Source of the DNA: Pegea sp. RAD2-039
Taxonomy: Eukaryota > Chordata > Thaliacea > Salpida > Salpidae
Assembly: GCA_034620365.1 (NCBI GenBank)
Contig: JAQGEQ010000380.1
Span: 1,178,001-1,242,000, forward strand
DNA: 64,000 nucleotides
Reading direction: 5' to 3'
Shown: in pieces, positions 25,582-38,067 of the stretch
How the letters are laid out: each line of letters starts with the position of its first letter
Position numbering within the stretch: the first letter of the stretch is position 1
Notes under the pieces: model-generated
What the model saw: the letters and a program-made list of their open reading frames with translations, nothing else
Databases searched by the model: none
Told to the model about the DNA's origin: nothing
Position numbers and translations under genes: made by a program

Positions 25582-28500
25582 GCATATTCCTATTGGCGCT
25601 TTTGGCTGGGGCCTTGAGTTTCATTGGGCAACACAACCAGGCAACAAGGGAATGGAAATACAAGTAAATGACAGAGACAACCCGTTCACGTATGTACACA
25701 TGTTTTTACAAATTTTTTTGATTTAGTTACACATAAACTTCACTTGTGATTTCTAAATCAACTTTATTTAAATGATATTTCAAACATGACTTTTTGTTTC
25801 ATCTCTTCAATTTTAATTGAAGCAATGATTTTTATGATTTTAGTTTTTCTTGTTTAATTTTATATTTTGAAATATTTTTTTAAAAAGACATTTTTTTTGC
25901 AAATAACTTTGAAACTTGAAGTTAGTCAAATTTTCAAAACTTTTTCTTCTACATTTTATTAAAATGTTTCTAACTATCTGAATTATTCTTTAAATTTAAT
26001 TCTGATGTGTTTTCTTAAATACATGTCTTTAGAGCTTCTTAATTAGCTACAATTCTTCTCGTTAGACTTTGAGTATATGATGTAAATCATTTAGTATTCA
26101 ACTTTAAATACATTTAAAAGTTTAAAATAGACTATATTTACTTTTTTCTGATTCGGTCAGATACAATTGCAACAAAAATTTTGCTCCAACAAAACTTATT
26201 TAAAGTAACTTGCAAATTATGACTGAGCAAAAGCTGTGATTGTACGATTTCATTGATTTTTAAACTTTTCAACACTGTTGTAAGTCAGTCAAAATATTTA
26301 CTTTAATTTTCGTAATATTTTTGCTTTTAATCAAAATTACAACTAAAATATTTGGCAGCTACTGCAATTGGTTTGTTTTGGTAAAATTCTTAAATTATGT
26401 TTAAGTTTGTATACGCATCTATGTTGCTTGTAGAGATTGTTAATGAAGGTTGTTGTTATTCTTATCATTCAAATCAACTTTCTGTAGATTCTTTAGATAA
26501 ACGCTTCAAATTCTAAATATTTCTAAACTTCTTAAGAAATCTGTAAGCGTCCTTCTTAATCTTTCTTCTTAATCTTAGAAATTAACTGAAATTAATTCAT
26601 GAAGTTGAAACCTTATTGCTGCTGCATTTTCTATCGTAAGCCTGTCAGCTCAATCAGTAATAATTAAAATTATTCTAGAATTTGATTTCGTAAAATTCGA
26701 ACTGTGATGAAAGTGTGGAAATGTATAACAGGTTTAATTAAAGTAAAGAGCAATGAGAAGAGACACCTTTAAGTAAGAAGCTACCTAAATACTCAGTTAT
26801 CATTTTCTGCTGGTCTTATCAGTTTTATTTGTAGTATTGTTCTTTCGGTTATTTAAGCTGTAATTTAGCAATTGTATAGATGACAGAATGTTTTCAATAA
26901 GACTAGGGTATTTTTGGACGATTAAGAACTTTATTGAAGTGAATACGAAGAGACAGAGATCTTTTTGCGGAGTACAACACTAATTTTAAAAATGAACTAT
27001 TTTTACAAACTTTATAATTAACAACAATCGACAAAACACATATAGTGATTGTAGTGTAGACGCTTGCATCCTTTGCTGCCTCTGAATTAACAAGTTTATC
27101 AAACACTTTTTACTAGCTTTTGATGTCAACTTAGATTGGAAACATTAGAATGATTAATAATATTCAACGATTAGGTATTAAAAAAAATTCAAATTTATAA
27201 ATGAAATAGAAATTTAAAGTGATAAAATTGTAGCAACAATGATATTTTATATAATAAAACATAACTGAAGTAAACTGTGTTACTATGTGTCTAACTCTAC
27301 CTCTAACTAACTCTACAGCACTCCAGTTATGGCAGGAGCTTGTTTTTGCTTCGATAAATCAAATTTTATTCATTTTGGCTCATATGACCTCAGTATGAAA
27401 GGGATTGGTAGTGAGGATATTGAGCTTTCTTTTAGAGTAAGTTTTCAACTATAAGACAAAAAACGTGAGTGACTTGTATGTTTAAGGTTTGGATGTGTGG
27501 AGGCTCGATTGAAATCAATCCCTGCTCTAGAGTAGGTCATATAGGTCGCAAAAGAAAGCCATATAAAGATGAAGACTTTACTGATCGACAAGTAAAGAAC
27601 AAAATGATTATTGCTGAAACCTGGATGGATGATTATAAGTGGATGTTTTATCGTCGAACACCGAGAGTATGATGTTAAATAAGATTAGAAATTATAAAAG
27701 AATCAATCATTATCCAGTCTTTAAATAAATAATATATAAAATAATAAACAGTTTTACATCATATCTATTTACTAGTTAATAAACTTTATTAACGAGTAAT
27801 TTCAATTATAAACTTTTGTTTGTTTTAAATTAGATGAAAATTTTCTACTAATTTTGTGAAAAACTGCAGTTTGTTACAGGCTCGAGAACTTGAAACTCCT
27901 GATGTTACAGAAAGAAAGAAAAAAGTTGAAGAAATGGAATGTGGAAACTTTGAATGGTATATGAAAAACGTATCACCAGATACCCACATAGTTGCTTACA
28001 AGGATATTATCAGCCATGGAGAGGTAATCAGTTACTTTGAATTTAACTATTTTTAGCCTAAAATAGTAGTTTAATCTAAAAAGTATTTTTTATTTTATTT
28101 ATAAATGCTTACATTTGTAAAACAAGTAAAACGCAAGTCGACATCTTCATTTAAATGAAAACAAATAACCTTTGAGACATTTTGTAATATATTTCCCACT
28201 GGCACTAAATCATTTTAGTTTTACTCGTTGTTTTTTTAAACAAGTTTTAAAAATTCCATATTGTTGATTCAAGTGTAATTTTATTTGATACTTCATGGGT
28301 TTATATCATGAATAATTGATTCAAAAAAACTTATAACATAATCTTTACTACAAACTATATATAATTGTTTTGATAAAATATTAAAAATAGAATTTATTAA
28401 AACGATTTTGTAGCTACCTTAAGGTAGGGTTTGAAACAATATTAGTAGCTACCAAATCAGCACATTATCTAAGCAATGATGTACCGACAAAGCCAACCAC

Positions 28501-30824
28501 AAAACCTTCTATGTGTACATTCTTTCTTTGAAGCTCGATTGCTGTTAGGAGATAACATTTAAACATAGAAAATCGATCCCATTTATTTTTGGTTTAGTGT
28601 GATCAAAGCGTTATCAGAATTGAAATGTAATTTTTTCTAGAACACCATAGAATATTTGAAAGAAAACAATTTTTCAAACTGTTCAATATTTAAAAATGAA
28701 TTTATTAACAAATAAATAAACTATTTTAAATATAAGTTTCTTTACACCCAACATAAAAGCTTATCCATATTATTTTATCTTTAATACAAAAATATAAAAA
28801 CCTACTTTGATACTGCAAACTCTACTTTCTAAAAATTTACCGATAAATCATAAAAACAAGTATTAGCAACCTCTTTTAATCTATAAATTATTTATCATTT
28901 ACAAAATAGAAACTCAGTAATATTTTTCTGTAAAACAAAATTACACAAACAAAAGTGTTTTGAAATTTGAGGTTTAGTAAAATATTAGTATGTTCACTCA
29001 TTCTATTTTCTACTCACTAATGTGTTTGAATTAGTCCCCAAAGATTAAAAACTTTATCATGCACCTACAGATACACTAATAAAAAGTAATGTTAAAACGT
29101 ACTTTAATCGATTATATCAAATCTTGTTCATCTTTTAGTCATTTCCTGACAATTTGAGAAATTATTTGCTCTGTAAAACATGAAGAGACCTTCTTTTTAA
29201 TATTTAACCTTTATTTTACAAACATAGAAACTGTACTTTCAGTTTTGAATGGTTTTGTACTTATATAAATTATTTTTTGTTTGTCTTACTAAACAAGAAC
29301 ATTTCTCAGTTACGTAGAGACCAACTAAATATATGTTACTTTGTACAATACAAAGAAGCTGTAAAAGATCTTTTCATTTAATTTTCATTTTTTTTATCAG
29401 ATAAGACCTTCGACTGATGAATCATATTGTCTAGATTCAAACAATGTGCATGGGAACCCTGGATCAATACTAGATTTGATCAAATGTCACGGTCTAGGAA
29501 AAGGACAAGTAAAATTAAAAGCGAAACATTTTGTAAAAGAGAATGAAATGGATTTATTTAAAAACATTCTGTTCTCTAAGAATTATTGCTATTAATACAA
29601 ACTGCTTTATACACCGACTGGAAGATACTTACACTTCTGTTGGATTTGCGTTTTGTTGATTCAATGAAATTCATGTTTAGTTTCTATATTACAAATGAAA
29701 CAGTTGATAAATTACATAAAATATTCAATCGATCAACTCCTGAATAAATTAAATTGTTTTGTTAAATTGTTAGTTGTTTTTATCGCCAGGATGTCAAAAG
29801 ACAATTTGAACCATTAGAACAACTTTGTGCTTGTTTTTGGCATTCTAAAATCAAGTTGTGTTTTGATGGTTTCTTGATTGTAAAATCTATTTGTAGTTTT
29901 TAATTTTTATTATTTTTTTAATTTGAAGTACTATGAGTTCACGAAAGAAGGCGAAATCCGTCAAAATACTATTTCTGAGCTTTGTCTGTGTGGTTCAAAA
30001 AGTAAAGAAGAAGCTGATATCTGGACGGAAAAATGCCGTTTTCCGTGGCATGATACAGCTGAAAGTCACAAGTGGCTTTTACTTCCTGTGAGTATAAGTT
30101 AATAGTTCTACAAAAATCCTTTTTTATCTTAAATATAATCACTAAATAATTATCAATATTTGTTATAACATATGCTTACTAAAAACGAATGTTTTCAAGC
30201 TGGAGATAAGTTATTTAAATCGGTGAATTAGTTAAGTGAATTATTTACAATTTTCAAATAAGTTTCTTGTGAGAAAGACAAACCTTAAGTTGAATAATTC
30301 TTTAGGTAAGCTTTAACAAAAATATTTTTTTAAGTTCATTAGCATGCATACCCAAATGATATGGTTGTTAAAGTCTCGTTTCAGTCATTTTTAAGTAGTC
30401 ATTAAGAATCAAATAGCTCATTGGTTGATTTCAATTAAGAAGACTTTTTAGGAAGGAAGAATATATCACATTGAAAGTGATAGATGTCTGACATTCAATC
30501 TCCGAACTTTGAGTGTTAGTTTATTAAAATGTGTCAAGGGAACAGGACAAACGTGGAACTTCAACCAGAAAGACGGATATGATGAAGGTACTTCAATTAT
30601 GCTGCTGATTAAATTAGATATACAATTAGTAGAGTAAATAATAAATTAGTAAAAATATTACTGCTTCTGGGTTATTATCAATATCTCTCACCATACTAAA
30701 ATACATTTATCTTTCTAATTTAATTATAGAGTTTTCTGAAGATGATGATGATGATGATGACGTGAATAACTTAAGTGAAGTAGATGATACTGACGTTGTA
30801 CCAGAAAAGGGAGAATATGTCTAG
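25582..30824 (+). CDS. Second, diverged set of GalNAc-transferase 3' exons (alternative 3' half)
   Basis: Eight exons: 25582-25689, 27319-27436, 27487-27666, 27880-28023, 29401-29508, 29929-30087, 30452-30587, 30730-30824. They encode the second half of the catalytic domain (IGAFGWGLEFHW, PVMAGACFCFD, VWMCGGSIEINPCSRVGH, AETWMDDYK), the lectin domain (YCLDSNN, CLCGS, RCLTFN) and an extra acidic tail with a run of Asp ending GEYV. No signal anchor, DxH or FHNEAW exon is visible between 23605 and 25581. The first exon needs an upstream phase 2 donor, exactly what GALNT exon 5 (ending 19984) supplies; exons 1-5 plus this set total 2076 bases (691 aa). Intron phases match proximal exons 6-11, with one extra intron. 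VWGGENIE is replaced by GIGSEDIE and GGLF by GACF. It is either an alternative 3' half or a gene that lost its 5' end; intact frames in eight exons argue for use. Confidence 0.85.
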
Positions 30825-30864
30825 TCATAAATGATGTCAATACTTGCAAAACTATACGCACGAA

Positions 30865-30870
30865 AATAAA
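30865..30870 (+). terminator. AATAAA polyadenylation signal, distal GALNT exon set
   Basis: AATAAA about 40 bases after the TAG at 30822-30824. Its closeness suggests a very short 3' UTR and supports transcription of the distal set. Confidence 0.65.
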
Positions 30871-33800
30871 AATAGAGTTTCTTAAAGCTTGTTTTCACAC
30901 TGTAGTGTTTTTACATTTCTTACTTCTTTCTATGTAATCTGTCAACACAAAAATATGTCTAACCAGATGAATCTTTGATGTGTTCTAATCACCCTATGAT
31001 GTTAGATCATTGTTCACTTTTTAAGAAACAAACAACGTAAAAAATTTTGCAAATTGAAATAAAATTGATAATGTAGGTAATAAAATATGATTTTTTTTTT
31101 GTATTTTTAAAAAGCAGACAATTTTCATACAAGCTAAAACAGAGTAAACAGAAAAAGAAGATTGTTTGTAAGATATACAATTATAAATCGAAGTTAAGTT
31201 TGTGAAAATTTAGTTTTAGCAAGCACTCAGATTTTATAACTTCTTACTTTTATTAATAACACAATAATATAATTAACATAATTAATTAGTAATAATAATT
31301 TATATTATATATATAAAAATATTTTTACATAAGAAAATAAAATACATAGTCTGCTACTATAAATTCAAACAACAAAAATGTAATAGAATCAAATAAGAAT
31401 TTTTACTATTATTTGATTCACTTACAAAAGTACAAAATAAGAATTTCATTGAACTTTAAGATAAAACATTTATCAGTATAAAGCAAGCAAATACAATCAA
31501 TCATCGAGAAATATTCTAGTTTCGTTTTAGTTTACTTTCATTTTTTCTAAACAAATTTGTCATAGATAATTGTAGAATGCTTTATCAAAAATTTTTTAAA
31601 AGAAATTTCAAGATGGTATGTAGCGGTAAGAATGAAATCTTTAAAGCGTCATTTAAGTAATTATATAATCAGTTAAAACTGCTTTTTAAAAAAAAGTTAC
31701 TTGCTAAAAAGTAGTAAAAGATATGTTATTAGAAAGAGCTTTTTGGTAATAACATTAGTATACTTTATAGTATGATTTATTAATAATTATTTATCATCAA
31801 TTGAAAGTTATATAAACAGTTTTAAGGAAGTTTATTATAATACGTTTATTATTATGAGCAGTTACTGAAAATGATGAGTAAATTTTACAGTAAATTTGCC
31901 AATAGTCTTAAAACCATATAACAAATTAGGTTTAATCTTTATTACGTAGTTTATATTATATCAATAGCTCTATAAAGATTATCAAAAAGTCAAGTTGATA
32001 CCATTATCAAATATTGAAAAGGCAGCATATGTGATTTAATGTAATTCGTCAAAGCTATTTGTATTGACCTCAGTATTTGCTACAAAAAGCTAATTTATGC
32101 TACACATATGCTATGATTTCAAAAATATTTAGTCAGAGATTTGCTTCTGTAAACAAATTCACTACTGAAATCAACATTCTTTTTTATTACTGTTTATAAA
32201 ACTTCTCTCAAAAAATTCTTTTTTCTTTTCTTTATTTATTTTGAGTAGAAAAAAAAACGAAAAAAGCAGTCGTGTTTAAATAATCTGAAATTACAGACTC
32301 ATCCAAAGTTAATTTCTTATAAAGTGTTCAATGATTATGATAGTTTAAAAGACAAGAGTTTTATAGAAAACCGGTTGGTTTTTTTGCGTAGCTTGACTGA
32401 ATCAAAGTTTCCAGACAAGTAGAACAGATAATTCTCATATTTAAATACTTAAATTTCAAAAAAACTGTCTTGAAAATTACCTAATAAATGTTAAGCTAAT
32501 AATTAGTTGTGGTAGATGATTAGATTTTAAGTGAAGGTAAGAGTTATGAATGGGAGTCAATCGTTGAGTTCCTTCATTTATACTGAACGATTTGTTGGTT
32601 TTGTACGTAATTAAATTTTGATTCCATTGGAATAGGATGATGCCAATGAAAGTGTAAATGGTCAGGATTCATGAGGCGTCCATAAATTTTGAACCAAAAA
32701 TGTTTTAAATGATGTTTTTGTTAAACTTATGACACATAGATTAAAAATTAAGCATTTATTTAGTAGATCCAAAATACTTAAATTTTAGTGACTATAGAAT
32801 GCTTAATTTAGTGGCATAGAAAATAAATTAGATTAATTTTATTAAAAGCTGTCACTTTATAAATTCTTTATGAAAATCAGTAATCTTCAATAACCACAAA
32901 TATTTGTAAAAAAGTTTAGACTTCATCATAAACCATTGATATCTTCTTGTTTAAACTTTTAAATTCATCTTGTAAGTACTTTTGATACTCCAACAATAAA
33001 TGTTTTTTTTATTCCTGATAATAAATTAATAGTGAAAAAGATCTTGAAGTGAGCTTTATTTGCTGAATATTAATTCAAAATTGTGAAATACTTTTATTTC
33101 TAATGTCAAGCTTCCATTTCAGTTTATCTTTTCAGCAATATTTATTTGAAACTGAGAAGTTTAAGTTTGAACGAAAGTTCTTATAACATATAATAAAAAA
33201 TCATTTGTAAGTAAAACAAATCTGTAGGTACAAATATTATTTTAAAGTAGAAATGATTTTTGAAATCATTCTAAACTTGTTTAGAATAAAAGTTAAAAAT
33301 TTATAGGCCAAGCTGCCAGGGGACTTTCTATGGTTTTGAACTTATTGTTTAAGTGTCAGTGAAATAGTCAATAAGATTTCATAAACAATAAAAATTAAGA
33401 TTTATTAATGACTACTACATGCAAGTTATCAATCATTTTACTATTTAATTTTTTATATTTTATGGTATACCGGTTTTATTCTGATGAAAATTTGTTCATT
33501 TCTTTTTACACCCCTATAGTTCATATAATGAGAGTACGGTATTAAAATCGATATTAAACATTAATTAGGCATCAAAATTTTAATAACACTGAAAGATAAT
33601 GTAGTAAGAATGAATTTTTATTGTAAATTTTAACGATTACCATTTTCAGTTTATTTATTTGAGACGAATGATAATTTTCTCTCAAATAAATGATTTATAT
33701 TTTTATATATACTTCTATAACAACTACATGGACTTTTTAACATATCTTTTCTTAAACATCAGTATTCTTCTGTTTTCTTGTTAATGAGTGATGATAAACA

Positions 33801-34554
33801 AACTTTTCATAAAGTATGCTTACCTCATAGAATTATTTGTAGCTTTAAGTTCGCCTTAGATGAATTTTTAACTCTAATGTAGAAGCATATATAAATAATT
33901 TCTGTTTTTTAGCATTTTATTAAGTATTTAATATTATCTTAAGTAGTTTCATGTGCTTGAATTTAAACAAGGCTGATTAAATTGATAACGTTTATATGGA
34001 TGCTGTTATAAGCGTGCTTTTATATTGTTTGGCTTAAAACTAGAAGATTTATTTTATTTTTCAAGTTATTAATATTTTTATCATACAAAGATGTTCACAA
34101 ACATTAAAAACTCTTATTTAAAATAAAAAAATATTTTTATATAAAAGGTATTGATGTTGAATATTTTTAATTGAAAAATATCCGAATTAATGGACCACGA
34201 GAATTTGCAATTGTGTTTCTCTGTTACTTTTCTTAAAAAACTTTGTTTTGGCAAAATGATATTTTCTGGGTTTGATAGAATTGTCAGATAAAGTGAAGTG
34301 TTTATCATAATTTTATCAATTTATATTAAGTTATACAGAAACTTTTCTTTTCATATTAGCCTGTGAAACTTTTTTGCTTTACTACTTAGTCAGTGTCATA
34401 AAGTGAGATAGACTGACATAAATACTTTAAAAGTTCATGTTTTTCCATAATTTTTTGACGCGTCGCTTTCAAAATTTCCGAATGTTATAGTGACAAGTTT
34501 TAAATTATCAATTTTCTAATTACAGCTGACATTAATATTTCGTTCAAAAGTAAA
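30871..34554. other. Intergenic AT-rich spacer
   Basis: I find no convincing exon, RNA gene or repeat. The right end holds the presumed promoter of the neuropeptide gene, but no element can be named. Confidence 0.55.
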
Positions 34555-36759
34555 ATGACTTTCAGTAAAAGTACTCTTCATCATAGTTTGGTTTTGATGG
34601 TGGTGTGTTTTGTTGCTTGCCAATGTTGTTACTTCAGTAATTGTCCTCTCAGTCACAAGTGGAGAGGGAAGAAAGATGGACGCGAAGGAGAATTAATCGC
34701 GAATTCGGATGTTCTGACTGATAATCTTGATCCTATAAGCCGAGCGGATGAACTTAATGGATTGCAGAGATTGCAGAAAGTAATAGAAGATAATCTGAAC
34801 TTGGTGAGTTATCACTTGCTAAAAACGATAGGTTTACCTATAAAAAGATTTATTTTTAATTTTAATTTGATAAATTAAAAGCTTGTAAAAGCCTTTTAAT
34901 TATAATTACATTTATAATTTTTGTTTGGAAGTACTGAAAACTTAACAAAATATATTTCTTTAAAACTTCAAATAAAAGATCAAATAAATATGTTTTTAGA
35001 TTATTTCTTTATTAAACCGAAAAGACAACATTTCTTCATATAATTTTGATACTTTAAATATACGGTTTGTATATCAAATCATATAACTATTGCTACAAGC
35101 TTCTAAAAGCTCTGAAAATAGCAGAAAACAAAATTTACAATAATCCCAAGTTACTGAAACAGTAATTGATAATGTCAAAGGAATTATTCGCTGCATAAAA
35201 ACACGTTTTTTTATGTGACATGATGTTTATCCTTACATTTCTTGGAGCTAAATTAATTCAAACAAATGTAGATATCTGATCTTTAGATTCAGAAATTATA
35301 GCTGTAAATAAATGATGAAACCAAATTCTGTTTACAATACTTAGAGTAAAGCTTATATCGCTGTATTCAGTTGTTGCTTCAATTTAAGAAAATTTTTAAA
35401 GCTTTATTTTTTTAAAGTGTCTTTTAAGATGTAAAAAAAATGATTTAATCATTTACATACATTTTGAAAGTATTGAATAAAAATTGTCCAAGTCTGAAAA
35501 GTTTAAATAAAGTTGCTGAGTGAAGAAAAAATTATTTTACTTGAAATCGATATTAAGAATACTTTTCATATAAATACATAAACCAACAATCATTTTTTTT
35601 AAATAAATTACTTTTTTTAATTGTTCTATACTAAAGGTGGCTAAATATAAATCTATGGTAAAGATAGAATACAATAATTTTCTAAACTTAAATTATTAAT
35701 AGTAATATTATAGTATCTAAAAATAAAAAGATTCATTTTTGTATCACAAAGTTAAGTAGGATTCTATTTTGTACAAAGACTTTTAACAAACTTCTAATTT
35801 TTTTAACTTTGAGATCGATACCGCTTTGTTGAGTAATATTTGCTAGCTTTAAGATAAGAATTTTCAAATACAAATCACTTGGCCACCCATAATAAATTAC
35901 TGCTTTCAAAAAGAAGTTTATTTTCCTTTATTCTTGCTCAGGGTAATAATCGAGTCGAACAAAGCGATTCTGGAAATTTTATATATTTTTATTTAAAGAT
36001 TCTTTTATTTTCATCATTAATATCTACAAAGATTAATAACTAATTACAAATACTACCTATAATAAGTTATTTTTCTGAAAATTGTGATTCGCCAAGCCTA
36101 TATCATTGGAATAATAAATGAACTAAGGCCAACAACCATTAAAAGATTACATAAACAAGTGAAGGTGGCCTTGAATATACTAAATTTACGATAAAATTAC
36201 TTTTAATACTTAAAACATTGATTAGTTTATTATCTAGATGTTAGTTTTAAAAAGAAATCTTTATTTCAATACTTTTCTTTCTTCTACTTACTAATTGTTT
36301 CTTTTTCGCAGCAATGCTATGATTCTATATCAGCTTCAGAGACCTGTTTAACTCCAAGAATAGTTGCAGCTATATGTTGTGTAAAAGATCCTGTAACTAA
36401 AACCAGTCAATGTGAAATAAACTCTTCAGTTGATGAAAATTATGTTGAAGACAGAACAAATGAGAATTGGCTTTATATACAACAAGTCTTGAAAGGCTTT
36501 GTGGATATGAGTGATTCAAACGAAAAAGACCATTATTGTATATCACTACGGGATTGTTGTATGAATGGTATACTTAATTACAACAGTTTTATTTCATAAT
36601 AAGCTGATTTTTCTTTCAGGAAACTGTCAGGTAGATATAGTTTGTTCAATGAAACTGAATCACCCGACTAGTGGTAATAAATATGAGCCGAATGGACCGA
36701 CTATGAGTCTTCAAAAACTAATTGACCTGATTCGACGCAGGGATAACAAAAAACAATAA
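34555..36759 (+). CDS. Vasopressin/oxytocin-superfamily precursor with diverged neurophysin
   Basis: Secreted neurohypophysial-type hormone precursor. Exons: 34555-34803, 36312-36567, 36620-36759; 214 aa. Residues 1-24 are a signal peptide (hydrophobic SLVLMVVCFVA). CYFSNCPLSHKWR follows directly, then Gly (amide donor) and Lys-Lys (cleavage). The Cys1-Cys6 ring, Tyr2, Asn5 and Pro7 are the family signature; the four-residue extension after position 9 and Ser4/Ser9/Trp12 resemble tunicate peptides. A spacer of about 43 residues leads to exon 2, which opens with QC. The C-terminus CISLRDCCMNGNCQVDIVC has the spacing C-x5-CC-x4-C-x5-C of the neurophysin end. Both introns fall where vertebrate genes have them: before the first neurophysin Cys, and after CC-x2. 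Only 10 neurophysin-region cysteines remain (usual 14), and the centre is a Cys-free, acidic stretch. Carrier function may be altered. Confidence 0.85.
34627..34665 (+). other. Predicted mature amidated 13-residue neuropeptide
   Basis: Encodes CYFSNCPLSHKWR, with a predicted Cys1-Cys6 disulphide and Arg-amide end, followed by GKK at 34666-34674. Length 13 with terminal Arg-amide matches my recollection of the Ciona peptide. Ser4, Ser9 and Trp12 match the Styela one. Processing is inferred, not shown. Confidence 0.8.
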
Positions 36760-36932
36760 ATTCTACAAGCAACATTAGACACTTGTTGTTGAATTTTTCT
36801 GTCATTGCTTATCTACAAAAACACTAATTTTGTTAAAGTCTACTCAAATTTATGTCTTAAAAATTTTATATTTCTTGTAGCATGAAATTTATGTGATTGT
36901 TAATTAAATGGTTATCTGTTGTCAATTTCTTA

Positions 36933-36938
36933 ATAAAC
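36933..36938 (+). terminator. AATAAA polyadenylation signal, neuropeptide gene
   Basis: About 175 bases after the exon 3 stop codon; it would end the transcript before the downstream micro-exons. Confidence 0.6.
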
Positions 36939-38067
36939 TATTACATATATCTTTTAAGTATTTCTGTATTCTTTTGTTCCTGAAACTAAGACTGTTGACT
37001 AAAGGTGAAATAATTTACTATTACAAATAAATAGTGCTTAAATTAAGTAGGAATGATTTAGACTACACTAGTAATCAAAAAAATCTACCGTTGATATTTA
37101 TCTAAAAAATATTTTGCTGTACAAATTGAACTTTATAGAAGTTTTAAACTGTTAGATGAGCTTAATTAAAAAGCTTATCTATAAATTCTATTCCAATGAT
37201 CTTTTTAAATGAACTAAATTAAGATCAGACTGGAAAAACACGATTAAAAAATATGATTTTTATCGTCTTAATTATTAACTTTATTTATAAGTACTTGAAA
37301 TAGAAAGTAGATGACCTGGTTTTTGTGTGGGAAGCTACAACTGTAACAGCTGAAAACTAGTATTTCTAAGTTGAATAAGTAACAGTTGACATATATAAGA
37401 TAATTTCTATTCTAAAAATATGACTAAAAATGATAAAAAATTAATGAGATAAGATGAACAAATACCTTGTTACATAATCACTACGTCACAAGTGGAATAG
37501 AGTTTAAGAAAGTATCTGAGTTAACATATTTTATGCATTACATCAAATCTTTGTCAAATAGTTTTAATCGTAATTTGTATGTATAAGAAAATTATTAACC
37601 AAAAATGGGTCAAAATCTTGAATGTGAAACTGATAGAAGTTTGAAAAAGTGTGTTCCGAAAAAGAAAGAAAAAAACATGAAAGCAGAAAACAGTCAGTTT
37701 TATCTTTGAAAAATTTTATAGCTACTAAAATATTCTATTGTACGTAGATTTACTAAAAATTTTACATGAAGTAATCTACCAATGACTTGAAATGTATAGT
37801 AGTATAGCTCTTCTTATATTTAAATAAATAATAATCAAAATCATGTTTCTTTTACAAGTAATGATAGCTTATCAAAAAAATAATATTGAAAAAACTTGAT
37901 AGAAAAGCAGTTATTTTGGATAGCACATATTTAACTGTTACAAAACTGTTACAAGCTTCTTCTAAATATTTTTCTGTAAACTATTAGTTCAACTTTTTTT
38001 ACTTTTTAAGATAAAATTCATCATAAGCAAACTATTACACTTTCATTAATTTAACAATAATTTATAG

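Noticed and set aside
37605..37709. 34-codon ATG frame considered as first exon of the micro-exon array
   Set aside because: No hydrophobic leader and no good phase 1 donor; composition is compatible with chance.
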